Of a stretch of DNA of 64,000 nucleotides, positions 53,377 to 64,000 are shown in pieces. Location: positions 186,001 through 250,000 of the forward strand of contig FWCC01000124.1 in the NCBI GenBank assembly GCA_900169235.1, given 5' to 3'. The stretch comes from Zarea fungicola. Its lineage: Eukaryota; Ascomycota; Sordariomycetes; Hypocreales; Cordycipitaceae. The translations under genes and the position numbers were made by a program. The notes below the pieces were generated by a model that saw only the letters and a program-made list of their open reading frames with translations, was not told where the DNA came from and made no database searches. Numbering within the stretch: the stretch's first letter is position 1; each line of letters starts with the position of its first letter.

Positions 53377-55061
53377 TTATTCTTTCTCAAATGGCTCGAA
53401 TTGAAAGCCGGTCATGTTGCTTGCTTTCGAAACCTCTGTGGCCGTGATACAGTCATTCCCAAAAATGGCTCTCGGGATAGTTCCAAAAGAAGACGTTGTG
53501 AAGACTTGGCCCAATTTGCGTCGCAGCATCTCATCCAAGTCTTTATCATCTACAAGGAACGGCGAGGTTGCTTCAAACAAAACATGTAGAGATTGCAGTA
53601 CTTGACTGTTGTTCCCGCCACATAGTACAGTGTCTCCTCTGTCTATGCAGTTGAGGCTGCACAGGAGAACGTCTGCCAGCGTATTGGTCACTTCGAAAGA
53701 TTTGACAACCTGTCGCCTGTATTAGTAAATCAATGCTCCAACTCGCGTAGAAGATATCATGCCTGGTCTCTTCCTAGAGGAACAAGATGATCCCTGGACA
53801 TTACAGTAAATGATTCAAGCAGATCTCTAGCAATAATAAATGGAAACATGAGTGTCATAGACTCGATGGAGGCATGCGAAGATAAAATCCCACACCTCAC
53901 GGCTTGTTGCCACAAAAGAATCCTCATCCATGACTTGGTGATATGAAAATCGGCATACTGCACCAAATCGCAATTCTTCTGCCGCCTTTTATATCTCGCT
54001 AACTTTTCGTTCGCTCTGATTAGTTGCTCTTTTGTTTCCATTTGCCACGTTTCCTGTAACTGTGGCGGTAGAGCTGATGAATCTTGACCAGTTCGCTGCA
54101 ACAGTTCCGTATCAAACGCCGCAAATAGCTGTGCGAGATCCAGCAGGCCCTTTTGATGGGCATCAAAACAACAATCATCAATACTTTGTACGCAAGGGGG
54201 TTCGCGGATGGATGGTGTCATTCCATGCTGTATGGAATAGCCCCTGAATAAGATGCTCAGCATTTGGTTCCAGACATGGGGTGCGCATTGATGCACATAC
54301 CTTTCACTAACCCACAGCAGAGTATAGATTAATTGGCCAGAGGTTAAGTTGCCAGAGGTTAAGTTGCTCTTCTGCCTATCCATCTTCAAAATGCGAGCAA
54401 TGGATATCGACTCTTGCAAATGCATCATAGCCGCGTTGCGGTTGTCCAGCTTTGCATGATATACATGAAGGAAAAAGGAAGCCAGCACATTATTAACACT
54501 CGGCCTATTACGGTAATTATATTGGTATCGAAGTCGCATGCAGTTCTTCTCCATCATGGCGGCGCTGACTTTCTGGGCGGTAACATCCTCGCTCCCAACC
54601 TGCAGCTGAGCAATTGTAGCAGCTGACAGAGCTGTAGCGAGAATAAAGCAGTCATCCCCTACCGAAGTATTCTTTTCTGATGCTTTAAGTCTGGTCATTA
54701 GCGCATCTGCGTCCAAAACTGGCCACACCGGATACATTCGGGTCATGTAAACCTCCAATATCGGGGCAAACATCGCAGCCGGCAGTGGCATCATCTGGTC
54801 GCACTGTGCCATCATCAACGGTGTATTTGTACCAGTTTCTACTGGCCGTGATGATTTCATAATCGGAAGAAGTCTTGCCAAAGCTGGTTTCTGTCGGGTT
54901 GTTGGCTGGGATTTCCTGGTGGACTTCGGACCGCGTTTTAGGATAGGCTTCAGATATGTGCATTCCGTCCTGTGCTTGGACTCTGCGCATGGTTTGCATG
55001 GCCTTTGGCCATCGCAGCGACTCCTTCGTCGCATGCAAGCATCGCAAGATCGCTTCGCCAT
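53377..55061 (-). CDS. Zn2Cys6 transcription factor beside an alcohol dehydrogenase gene
   Basis: Three exons, 55061-54301, 54243-53763 and 53709-53377, give 524 residues. The cluster begins at residue 6: CDACMRRRSRC, CKPC and Cys34, immediately after MAKRS. The first intron (57 nt, GTATGT to TTCAG) has no stop, but removing it gives LLWVSERGYSIQHG, which matches the SERGYALQ-type pattern of this regulator class. The second intron appears to start with GC (CAG/GCATGA), has a perfect TTACTAATA branch and restores GRDQ-VVKSFEVTNTLADVL, whereas reading through meets TGA after four bases. If that intron were not removed the protein would stop near residue 415. It is divergent from a zinc alcohol dehydrogenase gene with 678 bp between. 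A 15-bp tandem duplication encodes NLTSG twice. Confidence 0.8.
54336..54365 (-). repeat. 15-bp tandem duplication inside a coding exon
   Basis: Two perfect copies of GCCAGAGGTTAAGTT (plus strand) lie head to tail. In the minus-strand regulator gene they encode NLTSGNLTSG, so the frame is preserved. The length suggests recent replication slippage. Confidence 0.9.
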
Positions 55062-55739
55062 CACGGCGCCAGGCCGGTGTGTAAGTCGAGCGGGCTTTCC
55101 TGCAAGCCACCGCGGGGTACGATATCTTGAACTTCTGAACGGCCACCGGGTAAGGAGCGGCGCGAAACCGGACCACAATTTAGCAGAGAAAGGTCTCTAA
55201 TGCATTTATACTCCAGATAGACGCAGATGAATTTCACTACGCGAGCTTTCAGTACATTGCCCCCCCCCCCACGCTGGGTTCTAGATTTGCCACGTACCGG
55301 CGGGGACCTTTTGCCGATGCGGGGGGCTGCGTGCGGGCAAGTTGCATCGAAATGGTGCCCGGCTTTTGCTTTGCACCACTCAAACCTGCTCCCCCACCCG
55401 GAAGAGTTGAAGTTTAACAAAAGATGCGTATTATTGGTCAATATCTGATACCTAAAAGTAGCTCTGCAGATGGCTCGACACCACCTCCGGAGTAATTCTG
55501 AACAATCACAGACAAGCTCAGTCCGTAGGATTTTGTCCGTTACGAGCAGCTGGAACATTTGCCCTAACTTTGCAGATATGGACGACCTCCGGCAACGGTT
55601 GTCTCTGCAAGGGCAGGTCCAAGACGGATATAAATATGCTGGCCTGACTTTTTCGAATTACGGATAAAGAATAGCTGTGCGTCATCGCTAACAGAGCTTG
55701 GTGCTTAATTCCTAAGTCGACTACGGAGCCATTTTCAAC
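55062..55739. promoter_or_regulatory. Divergent promoter, Zn2Cys6 regulator and alcohol dehydrogenase
   Basis: The 678-bp region between the two ATGs holds a run of 11 C (55260-55270), TGCGG words in direct repeat at 55318-55322 and 55332-55336, and the palindrome CTCCGGAG at about 55486. Such CGG-containing words are the usual targets of zinc-cluster proteins, and WGCGG is the known AlcR core in Aspergillus nidulans. Whether they work here is inference. Confidence 0.5.
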
Positions 55740-57086
55740 ATGGTCACAACAGAGATTCCTCATATCCAGACTGCGGCAACCGTTCCACAGCTTGGCGGCG
55801 GTGTTGTTTTTGTGCATGATTATCCAGTTCCCAAGCCGGGACACAATGAAGTTCTCGCCAAGATCTTGTACTCTGGAGTCTGCCAGAGCGGTGCGTCTCG
55901 ATGCCTCTATGGACAAGAGTGGGATTAGGAGAATCCAGATACTAACATGTTCTTCTTCTTGTTTTTGTTCTCTCGGCTCAATAGATCTTCATACACAAGC
56001 CGGTACTGCCTCTAGCGCAGATGGAAGTGCCATTCTCAACGTCAAACTGCCTCACGTAGGCGGCCACGAAGGCGTTGGCCGAATCGTTGCTCTCGGGCCG
56101 GGTGTAGGCCAAGAGGTCCAGCTTGGGCAGTTTGTCGGCATCCGATTCGCAAGTCGTATCTGCCGCCGGTGCGAATTTTGTCTCGCCGGGAAAGAGCAAC
56201 ACTGCATCAAGAGCACGAATCACTTACACCATGAAGATGGGAGCTTCCAGGAGTACATTGCTCTGGACGCGGATTATTTGACTTTGCTTCCAGATGATAT
56301 CGATCCAGCTGTTATCGGACCTGTTCTTTGTGCAGGGTTGACGACTTACAAGGTGGGCATCGCTCATACTTTTTACCTTGATAGCGTTTACCTTTGCCAA
56401 CACATGTTAACAACTATCGGCATTTAGGCTGTCAGAAACGCGAACGTCAAAGCCGGGGATTCAGTTGTGGTTGTTGGTGCCGGCGGCGGCCTGGGTCATT
56501 TCGCTGGTAACTACAAAATGCTGTCACCTGCATTTTTCACTGACCGCGTCCGACTGATTCATTTTCCACAGTGCAATATGCCTTAGCACAAGGCGCAATT
56601 GTCATCGGCATCGACACCGGCACAGCAAAGGCCGAGTTTGTCAAGTCACTCGGCGCAAGCGAATTCGTTGATTTCAGAGAAACACCTGATTTGGTCGGCA
56701 CGATCCGCGAGCTCACCAATGGTGGCGCTGATACTGTCATCGTGACCGCCGGCAGCAACAAAGCTTTCGCGCAGGCTGCAGACATGCTCAGGATTGGCGG
56801 CACACTCTCATGCGTAGGAATTCCTCCAGGCCGTGGCTTTCTCGAGACACCGATCAGCGCCATTGTAATTCGCGGCTTACACATTACGGGAAACCTCGTT
56901 GGTTCGCTCAAAGAATGCCTAGAAGCGGTGGACTTGGTTCGACGTGGCGTGGTGAAGCCGCATGTGGCCATTCGACCGTTTGAAGATTTACCAGCCATAT
57001 ATCGAGAACTTGAAAGTGGAGATGTACAAGGCCGCATTGTTTTAAAGATTGCAGCGGATGAGGATTCGTTACCACCGCGAAACTGA
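55740..57086 (+). CDS. Zinc-dependent alcohol dehydrogenase (MDR family)
   Basis: Four exons, 55740-55890, 55985-56352, 56428-56506 and 56572-57086, with introns of 94, 75 and 65 nt, give 370 residues. The catalytic zinc ligands are Cys48 (SGVCQSD) and His78-Glu79 (GGHEGVGRIVALG). The structural zinc site is complete: CRRCEFCLAGKEQHC, with Cys110, 113, 116 and 124. The NAD-binding Rossmann motif is VVVGAGGGLGHFAVQYA. The whole follows the tetrameric yeast ADH1 pattern, a cytosolic enzyme interconverting primary alcohols and aldehydes with NAD(H). The insertion GTASSADGSAILNVK before the GHE block is slightly longer than in ADH1. The adjacent divergent Zn2Cys6 gene may control it. Substrate preference cannot be read from the sequence. 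Confidence 0.92.
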
Positions 57087-58952
57087 TGGCTTGTTGGATT
57101 GTGTATTAGGCTACCTTGAATAGCTCCACGATGGCAGATTCATTGAAAAGCCAAGCAAATGTGCATGCAGTTAAGAAATGGTACTCTGTTTATGGATGGG
57201 CTAGCGAAGCGCATCGCTTAGTAAATGCAGCATCTGAAAGAAAGGGCGTTCGTAGAATGTGCCTGCAACTGATATTCGATTTATCCCCGATGTTCAAGAC
57301 ATCTCAGAGTCAAACTACCAGCAGTGAGCCTAGTATTTTCTATGCCAGAGCGAAAACATCCAAGCCAATGGGGAAACTGGCAGAGAATGTCGATACCATG
57401 TCCAGACGAGGTCTGAACACAGAAGCTGGCATATGTCACGTAAAGTAGCTACCAACCTCTACAGTTTCATAGTTCACATACACCAATTCATTCAGACTAC
57501 GAAACTCACACTTTCTTCTGCAGTCGAAAACGATATGGTAGCTTGCCGGCGCCATCACCAGTCGGCTGTCAGTTTAGCCGCAGGACATTTGACAGCCTAT
57601 TGCTATTCGTAGCGAGCAGATCTCTTTCACTCGTGGCGTTGGCTTTTTTTTTGGCGCTTTTTTCGCCCATCCTTGACCACAGAAACCCCGAGGAGATGCA
57701 GACTGAACAGGTGTACGGCGTCCTATTCAAGCCGATGACTCGGCCCGAGTTGAGTGTGGGTGGGTGGTGGCAAAGGACAGGTTGTTGAGGTGGGAAAATG
57801 AAGCCACGGCGAGGCGTTGCTCCTACATGAACGGTTTTGCACTTAGAACGGCAGCTCCGCCAAACACACTCCTGGGTAGATCTCCTGATGCGCTGAAAGG
57901 AAGTGTGGCAGACAACTGGTTCCCATGATGCTCCCCGACGCCGGAGCAGGAGAAGGAAAAGTTTTCTTTGCTGGCAATGTTTAGTCCTGAACAGGGCAGG
58001 AACAGTGGACAGATAAAGATTGGCGCCGCCATTTGTTTTGCGATAAGCCTTTCTGGTGTTTTTAGGGGCTGGGTGGGAGATTTCAGTGGGGCAACCGCTA
58101 GACTGGTTGACTGGCTGCCCTGCTGCTCGGCCTGGCAGACAAAGTCGGCGCAAAAGGGGAGCAAACAGGACTCATTTCCGTCTAGAATTGGAGATCCCAT
58201 TATTACTCTTCAGGGCGTCTCAGTTGTGGGAGTTTTACTGATCTCTGGAATCTGTTATTCATCGGCTCAAATTACCGTAATACGAAAATGGGAGAGGTCC
58301 ACTTCGAATGACCTTGAGATGTGGTGAGCAATGATCTTACAGCAGACCAATGTATAACTGCTAATATGATTCAAGGTCTGTCATGGCGAACCCCTGCCGT
58401 TGCATAATGCCAATGGCCCAATGAGACCTAGCCTGCTGCAGGTTAACGATGCTGAACGGAGTTGACTGTTTGGGGACGCACTTTTATCCAGTATTATTAT
58501 GGTACCACGGCGGAACTTGCCAGCCCCGAATTTCAACCCCTAGGTCAACTCGGGTCCACGCGCGAAAGTGAAAGACTCTGGCTCATTCGCGGCTGGGAAC
58601 GCCAGTTGGTCAATCACGACCTGTCAGGCGAAAAGACGGCCCGAAGGTTCCTCTGGCCAAGTACCGAGATGAGGCATGTCATTCAGGCAGAGATGACCAA
58701 ACAGCACATCTCCAGAGTCCGGCGCCACAATACCCACCAAACAACCCGCTTCAAATTTTTCCATCTCAAGCACTGGCAATTTGGCAATTCGAGGCTGGAA
58801 AACGTTAGCGCAGCGCCTTGACCAAATTTTGGCTCCTTCATCTGGACCAAACACTTTCGTTTCATTTACTGGGTACGTATGGACGCCAGCCCAGAACCGA
58901 CCTTGCATAATGCGCCGGGCCTAAAATCTGCAGCATGTCCCAACAATATATA

Positions 58953-59333
58953 TCAAGAACAACCTGGCTTCATGGCTTGCTCAAAGTGGGAGCGACTAAC
59001 CTGGTGGCTCATTACGACTCCTACAAATCGATATGGAACATCCATGTGTAGTCTCGGTTTATTCGCGACTTTGAGACATGAGAAGCGAAACATTGTGCGC
59101 AGTCTCTTCAAACTTTTATTTGCGGCAGCCATTGGTGGATTGCTCCTCGCTTGGAGGTTTGTCAAGCCGCCGAACGTCGTGTGGGTGGTGTCTCGTTGCT
59201 GCCACCTATGTAAAAAGCTAAGTAGACTTTCTAGAATGCTAGTTGGAACGGCGGGCTTGGCTGCGTCAAAAAATGGACTAGCACTCGCTAGTGCTAGGAT
59301 AATCGATGCCCCAATTATTCGAAGTTGGCCCAT
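58953..59333 (-). CDS. Candidate small secreted protein, weak
   Basis: A 126-codon frame from ATG 59331-59333 begins MGQLRIIGASIILALASASP, which looks like a signal peptide with cleavage after ASA. What follows (PAVPTSILESLLSFLHRW) is amphipathic, then low in character with only a few Cys. I do not recognise a family. The length and hydrophobic start could occur by chance in a 6.9 kb non-coding stretch, and an intron may shorten it, since a CATAG acceptor lies inside. It is listed as a candidate only. Confidence 0.2.
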   Translation of the reverse strand: MGQLRIIGASIILALASASPFFDAAKPAVPTSILESLLSFLHRWQQRDTTHTTFGGLTNLQARSNPPMAAANKSLKRLRTMFRFSCLKVANKPRLHMDVPYRFVGVVMSHQVSRSHFEQAMKPGCS

Positions 59334-61650
59334 TTCCGATCCGTTTTCGACAGGCTGAGCGACACTTGACTGTCGCTTTGTGCCGGTCAAACAGCGCTAG
59401 CTCTTGATGATGACGGCTATGACTTTCTTCTGGTCATTGCAATTGAACCAACTAGGCCTAGAGTCTGATAGTTGACTGAGCTACTTTCGCCTTCAGATAT
59501 GACAGAGTGAAGGGCCGGCGCCATACGTACTAGTTGAGTCACTGGTGATTCCTGCTAGCTTGTAGGTGTAAGAGATACTCGCACTATTGATGTACAGCCG
59601 AATTGATTCACCAGTACAACGTGGACTGTGCAAGCCTTATGAAAAAAAGGAGGCGCACGACACGAGAATATGGGGCAAGATCAAATTCACCTTGTACGGA
59701 GTACTGATTCTGGAGAAACAATCTGGGGTGTGGCCAGGGATTGCGTCGATGCCACAAGAGGAATGCCAATCACAATTGGTATAGTTAAGGGGGCGTTCAG
59801 GTGCAACAGTTTCCGCAATGACCCGACGATCAGTTGATTTCGGCGACTGCCTTCCACCAGCGCAGGGGGGGGGCTGGGTAGTTGCATGGGAGAACCTGTG
59901 GGTATTTACAGGTTGAGCAACCCTGCTATGTAGACTGCCCACAAACTGCATCTAAAACACACATGACGGAGAGAGCTCTTCTGCGAACCAACCTGGACCA
60001 ATCCGGAACCATTTGAACCAGTTGCTAGGCTACCTACCTAGACTCACCCATTCTGCACCTCTCTAGCGCCTCTGCCGCTTTAGCCTCGGGCCGGCATGAT
60101 CGGTTAGCTCTGCTCAGCTCCTGAACCTTACGGGTAGCAGTAGCCTTTGCTTTGTGTTCAAGGCTACCTAACTAGCTAGGTTGCTCTTTGGTGGCTATTG
60201 GCCTCTGTTTCTCTATTTGTCCACCAGTAGTAACAGTGAAGTTGGCCTTGACCATTTGGCTCCAACAAGCTTATATAACCAATGACACCTCCATTCATAC
60301 AAGTACATGCGGGCCAGATCTATTAGCGGGACAACCGTATGCATGATGGATACAAACTGAAAGATAGCGTGGCTGGCCGTTCAAACAGGCTGGAGCCAGT
60401 CAGTACCTACAGCGGGCGTCGAGAGTATGCCCACGCGACAGCTGCTCAATGGTGCAGAAACCGCATCTGGAGGCGTCGAAGTAGTGATTCAAGCTATCTC
60501 AAACCTCGTTAAAGTAACGAAGGGGGAAAGGTAATAGAAAAAGGGCCCACACTTCAAACTCTCCACAGCTGATGTAAAATATTATGTATGTACGTAGGAG
60601 GTAAAATTATACCGGTTCCAAAAGCAGCTTAGGCGGTCGTATTTTCCGTTTGAGCGGAAGCTAACTAATCAGGAGTATCAAATTGTCATTATTAACTTTT
60701 AGAGGGCATGTATTCTCGGTCTGTCATTAGGAAGGCACATGCCAATCAGCCGATAATATGAGATGAGCTGCTCCTGTGATTGACGCCTACGTTTTAAGAA
60801 TAATTGATACTCGACTTGGCACTACTGGCTACACCTACGTTTGGTACACGCACAAGCAAAAAGAACTATGACCCCATGCCGGACTGACTAGATCGGCGCA
60901 AGACATATGGCACGCGGCCAAATGCGCCAAGCCTTCCTGTCTTTCAGTCAGCATAGTATGCTATAAAAGTAAACTGTGTAATGTATTATGCATTCACTGG
61001 GCGTCGTCCCTGCCTCTTGATCCTTGGCGGGGCTATGCAATCCTCTCTGCAGCAGAAAGGTGACGAAAGTGCAGACGCCGACGGTACAGTATACCAGCTG
61101 CAATGTAGTTCCTCGCATTGGGTCTGTGTTGTGGTCGAGATGTGACATGTGGACCGACCAGCTTGGTTTAACTAATACATTACGAAGGCAAAATTAAATC
61201 CAAGTAATAAGTGCCGGAGCTGCTTACTACTATTACTCGCTAAGTTTCAAGTCCCCTGTGTTTGGCTTTTATTATTGACTTGGGTAATGAAACCCATAAA
61301 GAAAGGTTTGGTAATAAATCGACAAAATTGTTGCTGACGGAAGAAACGCCGTGTCCCGAAATAGGATGTCATTTCAATCGGCGTATGTGGCCGAACTTTG
61401 CCCTCTAGTTAATAAAAGCCAAATTGCGAGAGTGGCGCACAAGGCAGTGGTAGCCCCCGGCTTGGTCTCACCTGGACTTGGCAAGACTTTCTGTAATATT
61501 GACGGGGGAATCCTTGAGGACCGGGGCTGATGTTACCTAGCCAGATGCAGAAGGAAGTCCAGTTTTCCGGTTCACGCTTGAATAAGGAGTCGAGAACGAT
61601 GAGTGTTATGATTTATTACTTATGGGCTTGAAGCCGATGCAAGCACAGGA

Positions 61651-61683
61651 AGCGTACAGGAGGCGTACAGGAAGCACACAGGA
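61651..61683. repeat. Short tandem array of 11-bp units
   Basis: Three units AGCGTACAGGA, GGCGTACAGGA and AGCACACAGGA follow one another, preceded by a 9-base partial copy (AGCACAGGA) and followed by AGCCGTCAC. It is a minisatellite-like seed in a gene-poor region. Confidence 0.75.
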
Positions 61684-64000
61684 AGCCGTCACAGTGGCAG
61701 ATTTTCATATAAAGTCCCCATGACAACTGTGCACGAAAATACCCACTTGTATTTGGAAAGGCTATAATGATGGAGAGTAGAAAATGGCAATGCATGTACA
61801 GAATACCGTTACAAGCAAGCGATGTCCGAAAAATTTAGGTCGTGTTTTTGGCGCCTAGGCTAATCGAAGCACACTTTTTCCACTACGATCTTCTGTGAAA
61901 CATCAGAAAGCGGCCCACCTCGATACTAACTGCCAGAGAAGTCCTTGGTTTATTAAGACCTGGGCTAGTTAGCTGCAGGGCATTGTAGCATCGGCGCAGA
62001 AGAGTGTCACCCTCCTCCCCATGCCTTGTTTGGACCTGGCAACGTTGAACTTTAGTGGAGTTTGCTCCGTTGCAGCTTATAGTGCTTTTAAGGTCCATAT
62101 TCATTCAGCTGTTACGTTGAATGAAGTAGGGAATTTAACCGAAAGCATGCAACAGTGCATCAGACCAGGAAGTGACAACCGGCTCTGGAGGACGGGTAAT
62201 AAAAGGATTTGACCTTTCAAAGTTCCAGACTTGGAATAGATAACCCTGCCGTCCTTGTGAGAGGAGGCCGAGAAAAACTGGAGTATCGTCACCGCCAGGT
62301 TATTTTCAGTGGGATGCCCACATGGCGTTTAATCAACCGGAGAACATCACAACTGACTAGGCATGTGGTTATTGATTCGTCCCTGCAAAGTCAGTCAGTG
62401 CCAATGTAATGGATAGCAAGTTAGTACTCCCTACTGCGCTTGCAATAGTCCACTGCGCCTACTTCGGGATGATTACTTTTTCTTGCTGATTACTTCGCAT
62501 GCCGTCGTCGCTCCGGTCGGGCCGACGCTGATCACTCTCTACGTGCATTGCATTTGGCACAATGCGTAGGTCGCCCGCTAGGGGTTACATGAGGCTTGAG
62601 TCGTCGTGGGCGGGCGACAACTGTCTGCCCGCCAAGACAAATGGCGTGCTCAGAGGCGGCGAGCAACACCAAGCCAAAATTCAATTCCATACGAAGTGTG
62701 TGTGCCCAGCAGAACGACGAACGGGAACCAGAAGTCCCGTGAGCAAGGCTGATCAGGAAAGTTGTTGCTGGTTGGGGGAAAACATCATACATGTCGCCGG
62801 CATCTCCTGGCGCTGTGAGTCCAAGGCTGCAGCCCAGTCAGCGTGACATCCCGGCCACTGCTCAGTGTCCTGTGTACAACATGTGCCAAACTTGGTATGC
62901 CAGTGATGCGCGGGCAAAAAGGCTAAAATATGTAGGGGAAACGGGCATGTACCACTGAGTTTTCCCCATTGTATGCGCCATGCCTTGTCCCAGAAATGAC
63001 GTCGGCAAAAATTATAGCCTCCTTCTGTCCCACTAATCCCATACAGATTGAACAAGTTCCCATTGCCAGAAGGACGAAACTTTAACTGATTGGACCGGTT
63101 CTGGACGAAGCCCTAAACTGAATACATAGTTTAGTTGTTTTTTGGGGCTTTGTATGGTTGGTTTCTTGCTTGGTTCGGGCTGTCGGCTATGATTTAAAGT
63201 ACCAGCGATTCCAGTTGAAGAACCAGCCTCATCGACACCAACAATCAAAGATGGATTTTATAGGCCAGAGAGAAGTCGATAACCGACATGCAAGAAACGA
63301 GGAGCAGGGGTCATTCAAATAAGTGATTGTCTTCTGCTATTAAGTAAAGTAGCGTTTCTGAATAATTTTCCAATTTTTAAGCTCATTTCAAGAAAAGCCA
63401 AATCATACACCTTGCAGGCAAATGGAACTGAACTATTCCAGATGCTGTTACGGAGTGCTGAGCTGCCTATTACTGCACAGGGGCTGTGTATTCACTTCAT
63501 GCAGGGCTGTGCACGGAGCATAATACCACTAACTCTAAAAGCATGCCAAGCAAAAACATTAAGTAAAATTCCAAGTAATTATCAACCAATCTAATACATT
63601 GGTGTCCTCTTGCGACCGATGATGCAACCTACCTAGGACAGCACATGACAACAAGATGGGTGATCGAACAGGAGAGTCAATCGTCAACTCGTTAATAGAG
63701 CCAAGTAACGACTTCTTACACCGCCAGCGTCTTCGGGATTTGAAATGTACGGGATTTATACACTTCCACTTTTTTGAAAATAGAATGAAACCCCAGTTTT
63801 CCTTTGATCGCAGCACGCTACTCCACGCAGCGCCTAGAATGAATCAAGACACCACACATTTCCTTTCGTTGATCAGTCCCACCCAAGAACAGCTGTAAAA
63901 TGGTGATACAAGGCGCAGCAAAATCGATTCTCTGGCCCCCTCCTGTGGCTTTTTTTTTCTGGCACTTGGTTCTTGCTTGGGTGGTCCAGGTCAAAATGTG

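Larger units (their letters stand above)
57087..64000. other. 6.9 kb right-end region, gene-poor
   Basis: No open frame or splice-joined set here resembles a known family. The base composition is mixed, without the strong TA bias that I would expect from heavy RIP. Repeated words such as CTACCTACCTAG occur at about 60030-60180. A short tandem array of 11-bp units lies at 61651-61683. One minus-strand frame at 58953-59333 begins with a signal-peptide-like segment. No terminal repeats, integrase or reverse transcriptase were seen. Confidence 0.4.

Noticed and set aside
57569..58153. 194-codon minus-strand frame after the alcohol dehydrogenase
   Set aside because: It has a non-family composition and I found no supporting signals; a chance frame is more likely.
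57087..64000. RIP-mutated transposon remnants
   Set aside because: The composition is not strongly TA-biased, and no terminal repeats, target-site duplications or polymerase fragments were seen by eye.
1..64000. CRISPR arrays, bacterial-type operons, secondary-metabolite cluster
   Set aside because: No regularly spaced repeats are present, the genes are spliced eukaryotic genes, and there is no PKS, NRPS, terpene synthase or P450 gene.

Overview
The window is nuclear DNA of a filamentous ascomycete (Pezizomycotina), most likely a Sordariomycete and possibly Hypocreales. The signs are protein genes with short introns (about 47-115 nt) ending in CTRAY-type branch sites and AG, three Zn2Cys6 regulators, a fungal-type phytochrome histidine kinase, a TORC1 Tco89-type subunit, and compact spacing with many divergent gene pairs. 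I rebuilt spliced models by hand for 17 largely complete genes plus one gene cut by the left edge. The order assignment is a guess from protein flavour, not from a search.

Layout: 1-705 (-) ankyrin-repeat protein, cut by the edge; 1351-4104 (-) Zn2Cys6 regulator with a 17-nt microexon; 5249-6594 (-) fumarylacetoacetase; 7714-9385 (-) Bfr2/AATF; 9758-10862 (+) Ind1/NUBPL; 11240-12193 (-) SPF30-type Tudor splicing factor; 13355-15022 (+) Tco89-like; 15573-17725 (-) ADCK2/Cqd1-like UbiB kinase; 18202-19367 (+) cytochrome c heme lyase; 19656-20575 (-) DUF2306-like membrane protein; 21775-23511 (+) nucleolar RRM protein; 23703-25559 (-) secreted class C beta-lactamase-fold hydrolase; 26895-28806 (+) Zn2Cys6 regulator; 28986-30515 (-) Bud22; 35279-36392 (+) 2-oxoglutarate/malate carrier; 36875-39514 (+) Rad4/XPC; 41735-46675 (+) ABCA transporter; 47617-51831 (-) phytochrome; 53377-55061 (-) Zn2Cys6 regulator; 55740-57086 (+) zinc alcohol dehydrogenase.

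The left 30 kb is mostly core housekeeping: ribosome biogenesis (Bfr2, the RRM protein, Bud22), mitochondrial function (Ind1, the UbiB kinase, heme lyase and further right the carrier), splicing, TOR signalling and tyrosine catabolism. The right half is sparser: a 4.8 kb gap at 30.5-35.3 kb, light sensing by the phytochrome, a divergent regulator/alcohol dehydrogenase pair at about 55 kb, and 6.9 kb at the right end with no recognisable gene beyond one weak small secreted-protein candidate.

I did not see an obviously new multi-gene system. The more unusual signals are fine-scale: a microexon that supplies the first zinc-cluster cysteine, a probable GC-AG intron, introns without stops that lie inside open frames, an array of five UGUA elements behind the Ind1 gene, a mitochondrial divergent promoter, and several perfect palindromes or hairpins.
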